Shown here in pieces: positions 47,725 through 59,371 of a stretch of DNA of 64,000 nt. Position 1 is the stretch's first letter; every line of letters starts with the position of its first letter. Under the pieces are notes generated by a model. That model searched no databases and was not told the DNA's origin. It worked only from the letters and a program-made list of their open reading frames with translations. The translations under genes and the position numbers were made by a program. Origin of the DNA: Scedosporium boydii (Eukaryota > Ascomycota > Sordariomycetes > Microascales > Microascaceae); contig NJFT01000042.1 of NCBI GenBank assembly GCA_002221725.1, forward strand, positions 1 to 64,000, read 5' to 3'.

Positions 47725-49154
47725 ATGGCCTCCCGACCTACCGTCAGCATCATCGGCAAAGGTGGTCGCCCTTCGGGCGAGACCCATGTCATCCCCGCCG
47801 TCTTCAACAGCCCTATCCGACCCGATATCGTCCAGAAGGTTCACACTGGATTGGCGAAGAATAAGCGTCAGCCCTATGCTGTGAGCGAGAAGGCTGGTCA
47901 CCAGACCTCTGCCGAGTCTTGGGGAACTGGTTAGTGATGAAGCCCTTGTGGAAGAGTTTTCTCTCTTTTTTTTCGAATACCTCCAATGGGATAAGCAGGG
48001 GTGGATTTGCTTCGATTGGGTTGTGCCTCGATTTTTGGGACACCTGGATTGGTTTTAGACGACAATCCTCCTCTATGGCAACGAGGGGTCGTTCCCTGAT
48101 CGAACTACTGGGGTTTCGAGGATATCGACGAGATATATGGGAGGAGAAGCTGCTGGACGTGAACTGTGGTGCTGACTTTGGAAACCCTAATCTAGGTCGT
48201 GCCGTTGCCCGTATCCCCCGTGTCTCCGGTGGTGGTACTCACCGTGCCGGTCAGGCCGCCTTCGGTAACATGTGTCGATCCGGTCGCATGTTCGCTCCCA
48301 CCAAGATCTGGCGCAAGTGGCACATCAAGATCAGCCAGGGCCAGAGGTAAGTTTTGACAAATTAGCGAGGCTAGATATTCCCCTAGGTCCTTGATGAAAA
48401 CCCAATTTTTGGTAGGGAACGTTCAAACATAGGCTAACAAAATTTCTCTTCCAGGCGATATGCCACCTGCTCCGCCCTCGCCGCCACCGCCGTCGCTCCC
48501 CTCCTCTTGGCCCGCGGCCACCAAATCTCCAAGGTCCCCGAGGTCCCCCTCGTCGTCGACTCCGCCCTCATCGGCGGTGACGCCATCTCCAAGACCTCCA
48601 ACGCCGTCGCCTTCCTGACCGCCGTCGGCGCCGGTCCCGAGCTCGAGAAGGTCAAGAAGTCCCGCAAGCTCCGCGCCGGTAAGGGTAAGCTTCGAGGCCG
48701 CCGCTTCCGCCAGCGCCGCGGACCCCTCGTCATCTTCGACCCCGAGACCGACGGCCGCGAGCTCTACAAGGGCCTCCGCAACATCCCCGGCGTCGAGACC
48801 TGCCCCGTCACCGCCCTCAACCTCCTCCAGCTCGCCCCTGGCGGTCACCTCGGCCGCTTCGTCATCTGGACCTCCGCCGCCTTCAAGGCTCTCGATGCCA
48901 TCTACGGCTCTACCACCGAGCCTTCCGCCCTCAAGAAGGACTTCCTCCTCCCTTCCAACATCGTCTCCCAGGCCGATCTTAGCCGTCTCATTAACAGCTC
49001 CGAGACCCAGAGCGCTCTTAACGCGCCCAAGGGTGCCAAGGTCACTCGCCGCAAGACCGTCCAGAAGAAGAACCCCCTCAAGAACAAGCAGGTCATGCTT
49101 CGCCTGAACCCTTACGCCGCGGCGTTCGCCAAGGCCGCTGCCGAGAAGAAATAA
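47725..49154 (+). CDS. rpl4: Ribosomal protein uL4 (L4), cytosolic large subunit
   Basis: About 351 aa, the usual length for fungal uL4. Three exons: 47725-47929, 48196-48346 and 48455-49154. Conserved words are [53 protein letters not shown], a WRKWHIK segment and [17 protein letters not shown]. The last is the basic loop that lines the peptide exit tunnel. The C-terminal [17 protein letters not shown] is typical of eukaryotic L4. The first intron (266 nt) is long for this window. Codon use in exon 3 is strongly C-ending, as expected for a highly expressed gene. Confidence 0.96.
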
Positions 49155-49651
49155 GGAAATTCTGTGATGGAATTTCTTTTCTTATTCTTGTTTTTTCTTC
49201 TTCTTCCTTGGTAATCCGGTTAACGGTGGTGTGAAGGCAAAAAGGGCTCCCTATCGAATTTTTTTTTACGAGTATGAAGGAGGGGGCGCTGTTGAACGAT
49301 ACAGACAGCTGGGCTTCGAATAAAAAAGAAACGTGTCTAGCATTGAATTTCGCATTCGGCTTGTTTTACGTGGGGCGTAAACGGGTAAACTTTTTGAAGA
49401 CCTCTTAACGATAAATAAGAGCTCAAAATGAAAACAACAGCGCATTGTCTTGCCGTGTGCCTACGCCGCCTTTACGGACACACACACACACACACTTGTA
49501 GAAGGATAAAAAAGAAGAAAAAGAGACCTATCTTCACGTGCTTCAAGTCGTGACACTTTTTCTTTTCATTTTATTTCGTAGACGTCGTATCTAGACTTAT
49601 TCTCAAGTCATTTTCTAATGTACAAATCCTTTCCATGTAATCCCGAGATGC
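49155..49651. other. Convergent intergenic region with a (CA)n run
   Basis: About 500 bases of 3' UTR; short (AC)n at about 49479-49494. Confidence 0.55.
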
Positions 49652-51833
49652 TTAACAACCCATCATGCCTCCTCCAACACCAGCAGCATTGACACCCGCA
49701 CCGGCCAGGCTATCAAACTCATCGTACAACTTCTCAAGGCGCTTCACATCCTTGATATCAAAGAAGGACTGCAAACCCTCGGCGAAGCGGCGAGCCGAAT
49801 CGTCGATGTTCTCCTCAGCCTCGGCGGCGAAGCAGAGGCGAAAGTAAAACCAACCGTATTGCTGACGAACGGACCGGTTAGCAGCAAACATGGTTCCGGG
49901 AGCGACGATAACCTTGTAAGGTTCGTGAGTCAGGTGGACCACCAGGGCAGTGGACATAATCTCGCCAGTGACGGTGTACTTCTTGCCCTTCTTCCTGAAG
50001 CAATCGTGATTGATAAGCCGAACATAGATCCAAATGAACATGCCCCCGCGAGGCCACTTGAAGCGGGCCAGATGGTCACTGATGACGTAGCTCCAGTCCT
50101 CAGTAGGATCATTGTACACCTTAGTCCGATGAGCCGTCTCGGAAATGATAGAGCACATGCGGTTCATGCGACGCTCATACGAACCGCGAAGGCCGGCGAG
50201 CCAGCGGACCCACCCATCCATGGACCAGCCTGTAAAGGACTGGCGCTCCTTCAGGCTAAGTGACATGAACCGAGCGACGGTTTCGACCTGATCACCCAGA
50301 AGAAGTTGAGCGATGATGCTCTGGACAAATCCAGACGGCTGCTGGGTGCTAGTCTCGGTAATACTAGAGAGAAGAAGGTTGACATAGCGATTAGTGTTTG
50401 TGGTTAGGGTCAAATATGTTAGTGAAATTTTGATGGGTGGTTCTTACCGGACATATCGCTCGATAAGAGCTGGCTGGGCAGTAATCCATCCGAGACGGCA
50501 GCCGGGAGCGACCGTCTTGGAGAAGGTGTCGAGGCGCACCACTCGTCCATCGACGTCGATACTCAGGAACGATGGGACAAGAGAGTCGATGAACTCATAG
50601 CCGGATGACTTTGCCGGGGGAGTCGGAACATCAGGTTCCAGCTCAATCTGATGCCTGGAACGGGTCTCCGCGAGGGCAGCGGACGGGTATTGCAGGTACC
50701 AGTACGGTTCATCTTCAACGATGATCACATCGTATTTCTGACAAATAGCGTAAATTTCCTCCTTTCTCTGCATAGGCAGGACACCGCCAGTTGGGTTATG
50801 GCCCATCCTTTCACAACATGTTAATATATATGACTTCTTCCTCTAATCATTGTTTTTTGCTCCTTTTCCTTTCTTCTCTTTTTCTTTCACTGTCTTCAAT
50901 GGTGATGTGATTGCAGTATCATTGAAATGAACAGCTCCATCATCACATTGGGGAAGAAAACAGGAGATGGGGGTAGGGGTCGGGGGCAGGGGGCAATGGA
51001 AATGAATACTCACGTCACAGTGTATAGGAGATGGGGCCGCTGTCCGTAGGCAGGATTCCAATTTTCCAAAACATCCTCCAATGCACCCACACCATAGGGC
51101 AAAATGCCCGTAGGATCCATGGCAATGGGAACAATGTTCATGCCACGGGGTTCTGCCTGGCTCAGAACATTGGGATATACAAACATCTCAACCATGATGC
51201 TTTGCTTCTCTTCAACGGGCTTTCCGACAGTCCAGGGATTGGTGAAAAGCTCCAGCGTTTTGGCGAAGCCATCAGTGGAACCACAAGTCATGACGACTTC
51301 AACGCCATCGGAATGGGGAACGGCAGGATGTAGGACCTGCTTGGAGAATTGGCGGATAAAAGAAACAAGAGGGGGATAACCCTCACTCGTACCATACTGA
51401 AGGGCAGTCTCTAGATCAATCTTCTTGACCGGATCCTTCTCGGACGAGGTCATAGGGACAATGATGTGATCGGTGGCTTCGCCGACCTTGTCATTCTTGC
51501 AATTGTCGGGGCTCGAGAGCTCGTGGGGGTCATTGGGGGTAGGAATCCGGCTGTCGGACTGGACGGACTGGGCTTCAAGTGTCTTGAAGGGGAAGAACTG
51601 AGAGTTGGGGAGTCCTACCGTCAAAACATTAGGGTAAACTGATGCTTGGCATATTGTCAGGCAGGTTAATTCTTACCTCCAGCCAGGTTCTTGATGCCTG
51701 GGATGCTGAAGAACTTGTAGTACTGCTTGATGGAACTAGCCTTGCGCTTCAAAGTAGTGTTGGAAAAGTGATGGGAGAGGTTCTTTGGAGGCAAAAGCTT
51801 CTCCAGGAGCGGCTCAGGGATTTCCGTATCCAT
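49652..51833 (-). CDS. Aro8-type aromatic aminotransferase (class I/II, PLP)
   Basis: Transaminase of the Aro8 / 2-aminoadipate type, acting on aromatic amino acids, methionine or aminoadipate; about 609 aa, longer than yeast Aro8 (500 aa). Exons on the minus strand: 51833-51677, 51614-51014, 50807-50448 and 50363-49652, all in frame. Motifs: GTSEGYPPL; TCGSTDGFAKTLEL; YTVT|MGHNPTGGVL completed across an intron; VEDEPYWYLQYP; the PLP-Lys in RLDTFSKTVAPGCRLGW near residue 349; PRGGMFIW; and the C-terminal FYFRLCFA (Arg binding the substrate carboxylate). Lineage-specific additions include a Ser/Pro linker near 90-110 and a Gly-rich end (GGGMMGC). A 154-base intron (51998-51845) is likely in the 5' UTR. 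Confidence 0.92.
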
Positions 51834-53146
51834 CTTGGGCAGATCTACACGTAGTGATCGTGAGCAGGTTAACGGAGATGAGGATGTTTGGGTTGAGGAT
51901 GAAAAAAAGAGGTGAAAAGGAAATAAGAGAGGGGTGGTGAGATAAGGATGAACGAGGGTAAAGATTTTTTGGTTTTCTTCTCTCTTGAAGTCCCTTACCT
52001 TGATCACTGCTGGATTGATCTGCTTCTTGATGATTTCAGGTGTGCTCTTGGAGCTGTGAGGTGGAAGAGTCTTGAAGTTGTTATCTCCCCGATTACAAAT
52101 CAGTAAATACAGACTTGGGCTGGGGTGTTCCTAGGGAGATTAGGTTAGGGTAAAGAGAGGAAGAGGATCCAGGCGGAAGTGGTTGCAGCAGGAGAGAAAT
52201 ATGACCAATTGATGGCAATGCCAAGGAGGGAATGTCATTGCTTGGTCCAGTTAACAGGGGTTCCTTCCATACAGGGACGGACAATGGACAATGGGGAAGC
52301 TACGATGGTCAATTCCCTCTCAATAATGTCTACGTCACAGTTCTTCCTCAGCTAATCTACATCACTCCTGGTTTGCAGGATGCTCTGGTCTCTACATTGT
52401 ATAGGTTTGAGCAGAACATTCTATTAAATGTTATTGACTTTATGAAGGACCAGGGAACCTATCCAATATTTCAATATATAAGATGATAAAGAGCAGCTTC
52501 TTGAGGGCATAATGACATGGCTCTCCTGAGGTAATCTGATCTGGAGATGGTTCTTGACCCAGTCCACATGGTGTGGCTCCTGCTCCTTCCTATTTTGGCC
52601 AGGTCCCAATAGCTTGCCGCAGATGGACCCCACACTTTCCACATCTTGATTCGATCGGTGACAGATTATATAATCGGTCGTACCACAGTGCACGACCCAA
52701 TCCAAGGACACTGGGAGATTCCAGTCATTTGGGCCGGACACTTCTTCAGATGTGGTGAGCCGTCAAAGTCGTCTAAACGCCGCACACTGAGCGAGAGACC
52801 TACGATCGGTTGTGATCTGTAACCTCGTTTTGTCTCCTTTGGGGCCCACTCACATCCTCTCGCTTAAACACTCACCAGCCTTGATAATTGTCATTCCCCG
52901 CAATTTGGCAACTTGAGCATGTCGAACTTTCAAGGCTGTATCTCGAGCCTGGATCTACCCTTACCACTCCCCCCCCCCCCGTGGCCACTATTGCAACGCC
53001 GCTTCAGGCGGATATCAAAGCTCACACGGCTCTAGTGGCGACAGGACATTCTGCCGCAGGGCGGGTGATACGGAGCGCTTCCTGGACATTTTGCACCTAG
53101 GCGCGGCCTAGCCAGACGACGAGCAGCATGTCCTGACGACGACTCA
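51834..53146. other. Intergenic region upstream of the aminotransferase
   Basis: About 1.3 kb. Contains the probable 5' UTR intron (51845-51998) and a C11-like run near 52970. No gene supported. Confidence 0.5.
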
Positions 53147-54275
53147 TCAGTCATCATCAGCTGCACTGACGAAGCTCTCGACTAATTCAGGATCCACAGG
53201 TGACTGAGGAGCTTTTGGAGTCGGAGGCTCTAGTGGAAGTGTCGTAGCATCAAAGCTCACTAGGTTATCCTCGGCATCGACATCCCACCCCTTGGTCTCT
53301 AGGAAAGCAACGAGGTCCCTCTTAACGGCCGTCGCGTTCCCATAATGCTTGCGCACCCAGCACTTGCGTACGATATCTCCCAAATACTCCTCCTCAAGCA
53401 CTGGCCAACAGCTAGTCGCATCTATATGCTGGAACGCGGGGTCTACTCCGCTCAGCCAGGGGCGACCGCCTACAAAAGGATGCCGACCAGTTGCGATCTC
53501 GTAGACAAAGGTCGCCCAGTCAAACGGATCTGTTTTCTCCGTGAAGCTTAGATGGGTGCCAACCCAATGCCAGTCCCTCTGAAGGGGTTCCAACTGGGCA
53601 GCCGAGAAATTGGGCCCGAGGCGTAACTCGCCAATGTTTGGTTGGTCACGTTCATCAGTGAAGTGTGTATGGTGTGGTCTGAAGAGCGTAAGAGCCAGAT
53701 TCCTCCTCTGGGGATGCCAGCCACGCAGCCCAGGCGCCAAAGTCCGCCACGAATATCTCGTGTGAGTGGCAGAATTCCATGGCTGAAAGGGCGTTAAGTA
53801 CCCACTGGTAGAGTAAGGTGAGGAATGCTGGCTTGATGTGTCCCTCTTCATCATACATGACGCGCCGCTGCTTTCCTAGAAATTGCTGAAGCATCATCCC
53901 CGTCGGCTTTACAATAATTCCATGGTCCGTCCATTCGTCGCGGCGTAGCCAGCGGGCAACATGTGAGTGGGTTTGGTCAGTGAGAGATATTTTGTGGAGA
54001 GCGACTGAAGCTTGTTGGCAGGAATCATTGAAATATGTACTACAGTCTCGAAATGGGGCCTCGGGATCGGTGTTGACTGCAGGCCCGAGCTCCCGTAGAT
54101 CTTTAGAATAATCGATAGGTGCAAGCATCACAGCTCCCGGTTCAACCTCGACGGCGCAATAGAATCCTTCGACATGGTGGACTTCGGTATATCTGCTGAA
54201 ATTGGGCCTTGTCAGGGCTTGCAGTGGAGGACTGTGAAAGAAGGGGTGGTAACGGGGCCTCCTCGTCCTAGCCAT
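53147..54275 (-). pseudogene. Fungal protein-kinase-like gene broken by a single-base frameshift
   Basis: Two minus-strand frames make one kinase-like protein of about 375 aa. Frame A runs from ATG 54275 (MARTRRPRYHPFF; later YCAVEVEPGAVMLAPIDYSK, MMLQQFLGKQRRVMYDEEG, QWVLNALSAMEFCHSHEIF). Frame B carries the C-lobe (FDWATFVYEIATGRHPFVGG, DIVRKCWVRKHYG) to the stop at 53147. They meet at the GAGGAGGAAT run: frame A reads SPEE to 53703, frame B resumes at 53701 as NLALTLFRPHH, so the G at 53702 is surplus. No plausible intron explains this; the only GT..AG option is 43 nt and would delete well-fitting residues. The gene lacks a standard HRD/DFG pair, so it may have been a degenerate kinase even when intact. 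Confidence 0.7.
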
Positions 54276-55089
54276 GGTATTGATGTACTGGGGGTAGACG
54301 TTTGCAAGTATGCCGGAAAGCTATCGACTTTTCTCCGCATACTACATTCAATGTTTTCAAATAATATAGTATTAAACGCCAATATCCCCTTTTTGCTTCA
54401 GTCTTCAAGTCGTCTAGTAATGTACTGATGTTTTTCTTCGAAAGTTGGCCCCAAAGAACTGCCACAAAAAGATCCCAATGGGTTTCCAGAACGTCGGATT
54501 CCTGTTAATTAGCAGAAGAGGACTAAAAACGAAGAGAAACATTTTCGGACTCCAATTATATCGATTGTTAGGAGACCATCAATCTCAAATGCCAAGATCG
54601 TGGTTAGTCAGCAGCATGGTCTCACTGTCCCACCGCTAATTATTGTGGCCTGTGCTGTTCCCTTCAATATTTCCTGATCTGAGGTGCTCCATGTGCCTTT
54701 AGGTTTCCTGGGATTGGCAGGTCTTGATGAGCCTCCTAAAACGGCAGTTGTCGTAGCCTGGCAGCAGTGACACTCAACCTCAACTGAGCAACAACCTCAA
54801 CGACTCTGCCACAAGATCATGCAATCTCGATGGGTCTCAGTCAGTCTACGCATTTACAAATTAAACCTCTGCCTTTGCACCTGAAATCACCATTTGTTTT
54901 CTTTCTTCCAGGCTTTGCCTGTTCCTGATCTGCCCGTCCATCGCAACCGACTTTTTTTTTTTTTCTTCGATCCGCGGAATGTCAGCCCGAGCGTCCTCTC
55001 GACCACCCCCTCAGCAATCCACCACATCCCCGTCGCCGTCGCCGCCCAACTCTCTCATCCAACCCACGTAAAGCCCTGTGAAAAATAAA
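54276..55089. other. Divergent intergenic region
   Basis: About 810 bases between the kinase-like start and the acidic-protein start; poly-T run near 54950. No gene. Confidence 0.5.
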
Positions 55090-56403
55090 ATGGCTTTCCT
55101 CGAAGACCCGCGCTTGCGACAACGATGGAACCAGATTTCCCACAACGCCGAGGCCGTGACGGAGAATGCGGCGGCTGGAATCTGGTCCTTTCAGCACAAC
55201 TACATCAACCCCTGCGTCGCATCCCTCACAAATTCCTTCGACCAATGTACGTCATTATGTCTCGGCGACCGCGAAGAGCGCGCAAGGCGGAGGAGGGAGA
55301 GAGAACGAGCGAGGGGCCGAGCCGAATATAGTTTCGATTTCTACGATGACTGGTACGAGGAGGAAGACTCGGGCCTGCTGGGTGGATGGAATTATGAGGA
55401 TTGGGATAGATTGCTGGCCGGAAGCGGGTCGACGCGGCGGAACACGGGAGAGGTCACAGATCAACCGAGGAGGAGAAGAGGAATGAGCTACGGTACGAGA
55501 GGGCCGAGGAGGAAACCTAGCCAGGACGACCCGACCGTTATTCCGAGTACGCAGCCGATCGGGTTTCTTGGCAAGCTGCCGTGGAAGATTGGCGGTACGT
55601 TGCGATACAAACCGAGCGCTGCCGACCTACAGGAACATCCGGGACATCATGAAGCGGCCGACGAGAATGCGCCGCTGCTTGGCAGTGATACCGACGATTA
55701 TTACCCTTACGATCCGCATACGTCGAGAAGAAAGCGCAGCGGTACGACGGGATCCGGCGGCACGTCAGATTCGTATCGATCGAGAGGAGATTTATTCCCT
55801 AGTGACGGCGAAGAGGATGCGGTGCCGCTCGACGATGAATTCACATTACCACTCGATAGGGTTGATGATAGGAGCAGTAATAGGACGAGGAGCAGTAAAG
55901 GAAAGAGGCCAGCCGGGAGCAGGCCGATATCGCGAACCGTTTCTAGGACGACTGTCGCATCCGGCCATTCCGGATTCTCCAGCATCAGGAGGAGAAGTAC
56001 AGATTCATTGAATGGCGGCCCGGTCACACCGTCAGTTCATGATCTACGCTTTGAGGAGGAACGAATCGCCCACGAAGAGGATGAGGAAATCGAGAAGAAA
56101 CGTAATGCAGCCGCGCAGCTGGCCCAGAAGAAGGGCTTAGCTGCCGGCGAGGACATCTCCACCAGTCCAGATGCTAGGCGGGACTTGGCACCAACACTGG
56201 ACGTCGAGGCAATCCCAGAAGTAGAAGAGCCGGCTATGTCGGATGAGCATGAAGAGGGCCCGAAGGTGGAGGCCGAGGAGGCCGAGCCTCCACAAACTGC
56301 TGCGGGGGACCAAGATGGCGAAGAGCAGGAAGAGCCAGAAGCTCATCCCAAATCGCCCCCAGACGGCGAATTCATACCGGCGCGATTACCCATGTTTAGA
56401 TGA
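55090..56403 (+). CDS. Uncharacterised fungal acidic/Arg-rich protein
   Basis: Single-exon protein of 437 aa. The start is the ATG at 55090 (MAFLEDPRLRQRWNQISHNA) rather than the in-frame GTG four codons earlier. The N-terminal 60 residues look folded and helical, including HNYINPCVASLTNSF and a Cys pair. They are followed by an Arg-rich helix (EERARRRRERERARGRAEY), an aromatic/acidic patch (FDFYDDWYEEEDSGLLGGW) and a conserved-looking GFLGKLPWKIGGTLRYKPS. The rest is Ser/Arg and Glu-rich and likely disordered, ending in GEFIPARLPMFR. No signal peptide or membrane segment. I recognise this as a kind of conserved fungal protein but not a function. Confidence 0.78.
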   Translation: MAFLEDPRLRQRWNQISHNAEAVTENAAAGIWSFQHNYINPCVASLTNSFDQCTSLCLGDREERARRRRERERARGRAEYSFDFYDDWYEEEDSGLLGGWNYEDWDRLLAGSGSTRRNTGEVTDQPRRRRGMSYGTRGPRRKPSQDDPTVIPSTQPIGFLGKLPWKIGGTLRYKPSAADLQEHPGHHEAADENAPLLGSDTDDYYPYDPHTSRRKRSGTTGSGGTSDSYRSRGDLFPSDGEEDAVPLDDEFTLPLDRVDDRSSNRTRSSKGKRPAGSRPISRTVSRTTVASGHSGFSSIRRRSTDSLNGGPVTPSVHDLRFEEERIAHEEDEEIEKKRNAAAQLAQKKGLAAGEDISTSPDARRDLAPTLDVEAIPEVEEPAMSDEHEEGPKVEAEEAEPPQTAAGDQDGEEQEEPEAHPKSPPDGEFIPARLPMFR

Positions 56404-57251
56404 ACCTCCATACAGGCGCAGAAAGGATCAAGGAGCACATGAAATAGACGAATTGAGGAAAGAGGAGACTTTGCACGGGTGTTATGGCGGGCAATGTGGC
56501 AGTACATCTTTCATTTCTCGGACCTGTATTAGATTTGTTCTTAACTTTTTTTTTCTTCTCCCTCTTCTTCTTCTTTTCCCTTTTGCCACTGCCTCAACAA
56601 CTGTTTGTTTCAATTGATGTCGGCGAGGAGCTGGGGAGGGATGATAATGATATCTAAAAGATCAGCAGATCTTAGACGAATAGCTTCGGCGCAAGGCATG
56701 AAATGCATGAAATGGGCAGGTTGGCTCACTCGAAGCTCTTCTTGACGAAAACCTCGGAAATCTATTTCGATCCGAATCCCGTTGCGCAGATTCCCATTGG
56801 CTTTTCCCATAATAAGCTGTTCTTCCCCAAAAAGTAGTTATGCGGGTGGGTGGGGGAAACACAAGAGATCCAAGCTCAAGCTCTTGAAGTTGGGGAAAAG
56901 TTGCCTCGGCATCTTCCCCATCTTCCCCGCAAAAATGCGGGCAACACACTAAAGTTCGGCCAACGTCTGTCCATTGTTGGTAGCGTGGCTCCCACTTGAC
57001 TCCGATCCACAGCTCCGGGACGTGATCCACTGCTCGTGTCTAGAGAAGTCTAGACATCGTTTGATTCTGACCTGCTATATTTTGATTTCTTTTTAATATC
57101 CCCAAAGTTCCCAACAAATTCATCTCGCCCTCCCCCAATCTTTTCCATTCTTCACTGGTCTCTCGTCTCCTACCTTTTCCCTAATCAATCGTTCACTGCC
57201 CCTAACAGCCGACTCAACAACCTCTAAGAAACCCTCCCCAAAAAATAGAAG
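56404..57251. other. Intergenic region
   Basis: About 850 bases: 3' UTR of the acidic protein, then promoter and CT-rich leader of the nitronate monooxygenase-like gene. No gene. Confidence 0.5.
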
Positions 57252-58307
57252 ATGGCGTCCCAAGGCCCCATCACGACCCCCCTCACCCGCCTCCTCGGCA
57301 TCTCCCACCCCATCCTCCTCGCCGGCATGGCCCGCGTCTCCGGCGGACGCCTCGCAGCCGCCGTCTCCAACGCGGGAGGCCTCGGCGTCATCGGCGGCTT
57401 CATGTACACTCCCGACCAGCTCCGCGAGATCATCGCCGAGATGAAGGCCAACTTTTCGCGACCGGACCTACCCTTCGGCGTGGACCTGGCGCTGCCGCAG
57501 ATTGGCGGGAACGCCCGCAAGACGAACCACGATTACACGGGGGGTAAGCTCGATGAGCTGATTGATATCACGATCGATTCGGGGGCCAAGTTGTTCGTTT
57601 CGGCGGTGGGCGTGCCGCCTAAGAGGATCATTGATAAGTTGCACAATGCGGGGATCTTGGTCATGAACATGGTTGGACATCCTAAGCATGCTGTCAAGGC
57701 TCTGGAGCTGGGCGTCGATATCGTCTGTGCTCAGGGTGGTGAGGGAGGTGGACATACGGGTTCTGTTGCGAATTCGATCTTGATCCCTGCCGTGGTGGAT
57801 GTAGCGAGAAGGTATCGTCCTGCTGCTTTGGGAGGGCAACAGGCTCTCGTCGTTGCTGCGGGAGGTATCTCGTCCGGAAGGTCACTGGCGGCGTCGCTGA
57901 TGCAGGGTGCCTCAGGCGTTTGGGTCGGTACGAGGTTCGTGGCCTCTAAGGAGGCATCTTGCAGCGACGAGCACAAGCAGGCTGTTGTTAGCTGTACTCT
58001 GGATGATACGCAGACTACTCTGGTGGTTACGGGGAGGCCACTGAGGATGAAGACGAATGAGTATATTAGGAAGTGGCATGAGCGGCCCGAGAAGATCAAG
58101 GAGCTGTGCGATAAGGGTATTGTGCCTTTTGACCATGACTTGGACGAGGGGAATGATGTTGATTTCCCGCATTTGATGGGTCAGGTGGCGGGTGTTATCC
58201 AGGAGGTGAAGAGCGCGGGCGAGATTGTTGATGAGATGGTGGGTGAGGCGGTGGAGATGCTGAAGCTTGGGGGAGAGTATCTGGGTAACTCCAAGAGCAG
58301 ACTGTGA
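57252..58307 (+). CDS. Nitronate monooxygenase / 2-nitropropane dioxygenase-like FMN enzyme
   Basis: Single-exon TIM-barrel flavoprotein of 351 aa, likely oxidising alkyl nitronates such as propionate 3-nitronate to protect metabolism. N-terminus LTRLLGISHPILLAGMARVSGG is the FMN-binding entry, followed by AVSNAGGLGVIGGFMYT. The barrel continues through MVGHPKHAVKALELGVDIV and the CAQGGEGGGHTGSV loop, which holds the His near the flavin. The phosphate-binding strands read VVAAGGISSGRSLAASLMQGA and GVWVGTRFVASKEA. No signal peptide. Related enoyl-reductase-type flavoproteins share this fold, so the substrate is inferred. Confidence 0.9.
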   Translation: MASQGPITTPLTRLLGISHPILLAGMARVSGGRLAAAVSNAGGLGVIGGFMYTPDQLREIIAEMKANFSRPDLPFGVDLALPQIGGNARKTNHDYTGGKLDELIDITIDSGAKLFVSAVGVPPKRIIDKLHNAGILVMNMVGHPKHAVKALELGVDIVCAQGGEGGGHTGSVANSILIPAVVDVARRYRPAALGGQQALVVAAGGISSGRSLAASLMQGASGVWVGTRFVASKEASCSDEHKQAVVSCTLDDTQTTLVVTGRPLRMKTNEYIRKWHERPEKIKELCDKGIVPFDHDLDEGNDVDFPHLMGQVAGVIQEVKSAGEIVDEMVGEAVEMLKLGGEYLGNSKSRL

Positions 58308-58886
58308 GATGGGACTTGTGGTTGTAGTAACGAGATACTTGTAATCGACATCTATTGTTCATGTATTTATGTATAAAATGTAAATAGTATGAAGAATGAA
58401 GAACACATGCTTCATATCGTTGCCCTGTCGATGATTATCGTCTCAATCGATCGAGGTTTATTGAGTTTGATGTGAAAGTGTTTGGAGCGCTGCCGCAAAC
58501 CACCCTTCTCGTCCAGCCTACTCTACCTTCATACATGAATGGTTCCCATTCCCTTTCTTTCATTCTAAATTTCATAAATTAAATTGATGTATTATAAACA
58601 ATTCATTGACAATATCGCGTTCAGAGCTTACACGAGATGTCCATGAGAGCATCACCAACTCGAGAGGAGTGGCTCTCTGTTGTCAATTCGTACTGTACAG
58701 TTGTCAACAGCCGGCAAAGCCGACCAATCCAGGTCCTGCAAAAATTTGGCCAAAGTTCGGCCGATGGGAACATCCCATTCTCACTCATCAACCAATTCGA
58801 GCGAGCTCCTCTCCGACCGACAAACCACCCCAAGCGATCTCGAGACGCTTCAATTGTCAGATGCGAGATCAATCGAACGAGACAAG
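58308..58886. other. Intergenic region
   Basis: About 580 bases between the NMO-like gene and bL34m; no gene. Confidence 0.5.
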
Positions 58887-59371
58887 ATGATCCGCCAACC
58901 CCTCATCCGCCTCGCCGCCGGCGCCATGGCGCGTCCCGTCCTCCCCGTTACCCTCACGAGCCGCTGCACGACCAGGTAAATTACCTCCCACCGGTTCCAT
59001 TTTTGCTTCCCATCGCGACCTCGTACCGGAACCCGACTTTCGCTAACCAGCTATGTCCCAACAGGCTCTTCTCCTCTCTCCCTACCCTCCGCCCCTCCAT
59101 CCTCCCCAACACGGCCGCCATCGCCCGCCCGGCTCCCATCGCGCCACTCCCCACGACGGCGACGCTCGACGTCGTGCCCCAGACGTCCATCTCGTGCCAC
59201 CCGGCGTTCATGGCGGCGCAGGTGCGATGCGGACCGCGGAACACGATGCAGAGGAACTCTAGGTTGAAGAGGAAGAGGAAGCACGGGTTCTTGTCGAGGA
59301 TTAGGACGAAGAATGGACGGAAGACTCTGTTGAGGAGGAGGGAGAAGGGGAGGTGTCGGTTGTCGAACTAG
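58887..59371 (+). CDS. mrpl34: Mitochondrial ribosomal protein bL34m
   Basis: 131 aa from two exons, 58887-58975 and 59065-59371 (join AG|G CTC). The intron has a CTAAC branch point (GCTAACC) about 20 bases before its acceptor. The N-terminus is Arg/Ala/Thr-rich without acids (MIRQPLIRLAAGAMARPVL), a mitochondrial targeting sequence. The C-terminal 45 residues are the bL34 domain: NTMQRNSRLKRKRKHGFLSR, then IRTKNGRKTLLRRREKGR. Length and arrangement match fungal bL34m. Confidence 0.95.

Noticed and set aside
47930..48195. C-box-like GTGATGA at the start of uL4 intron 1, suggesting an intronic C/D snoRNA
   Set aside because: The first CTGA is about 165 bases away, there is no terminal stem, and GTGATGA overlaps the splice donor region by chance.
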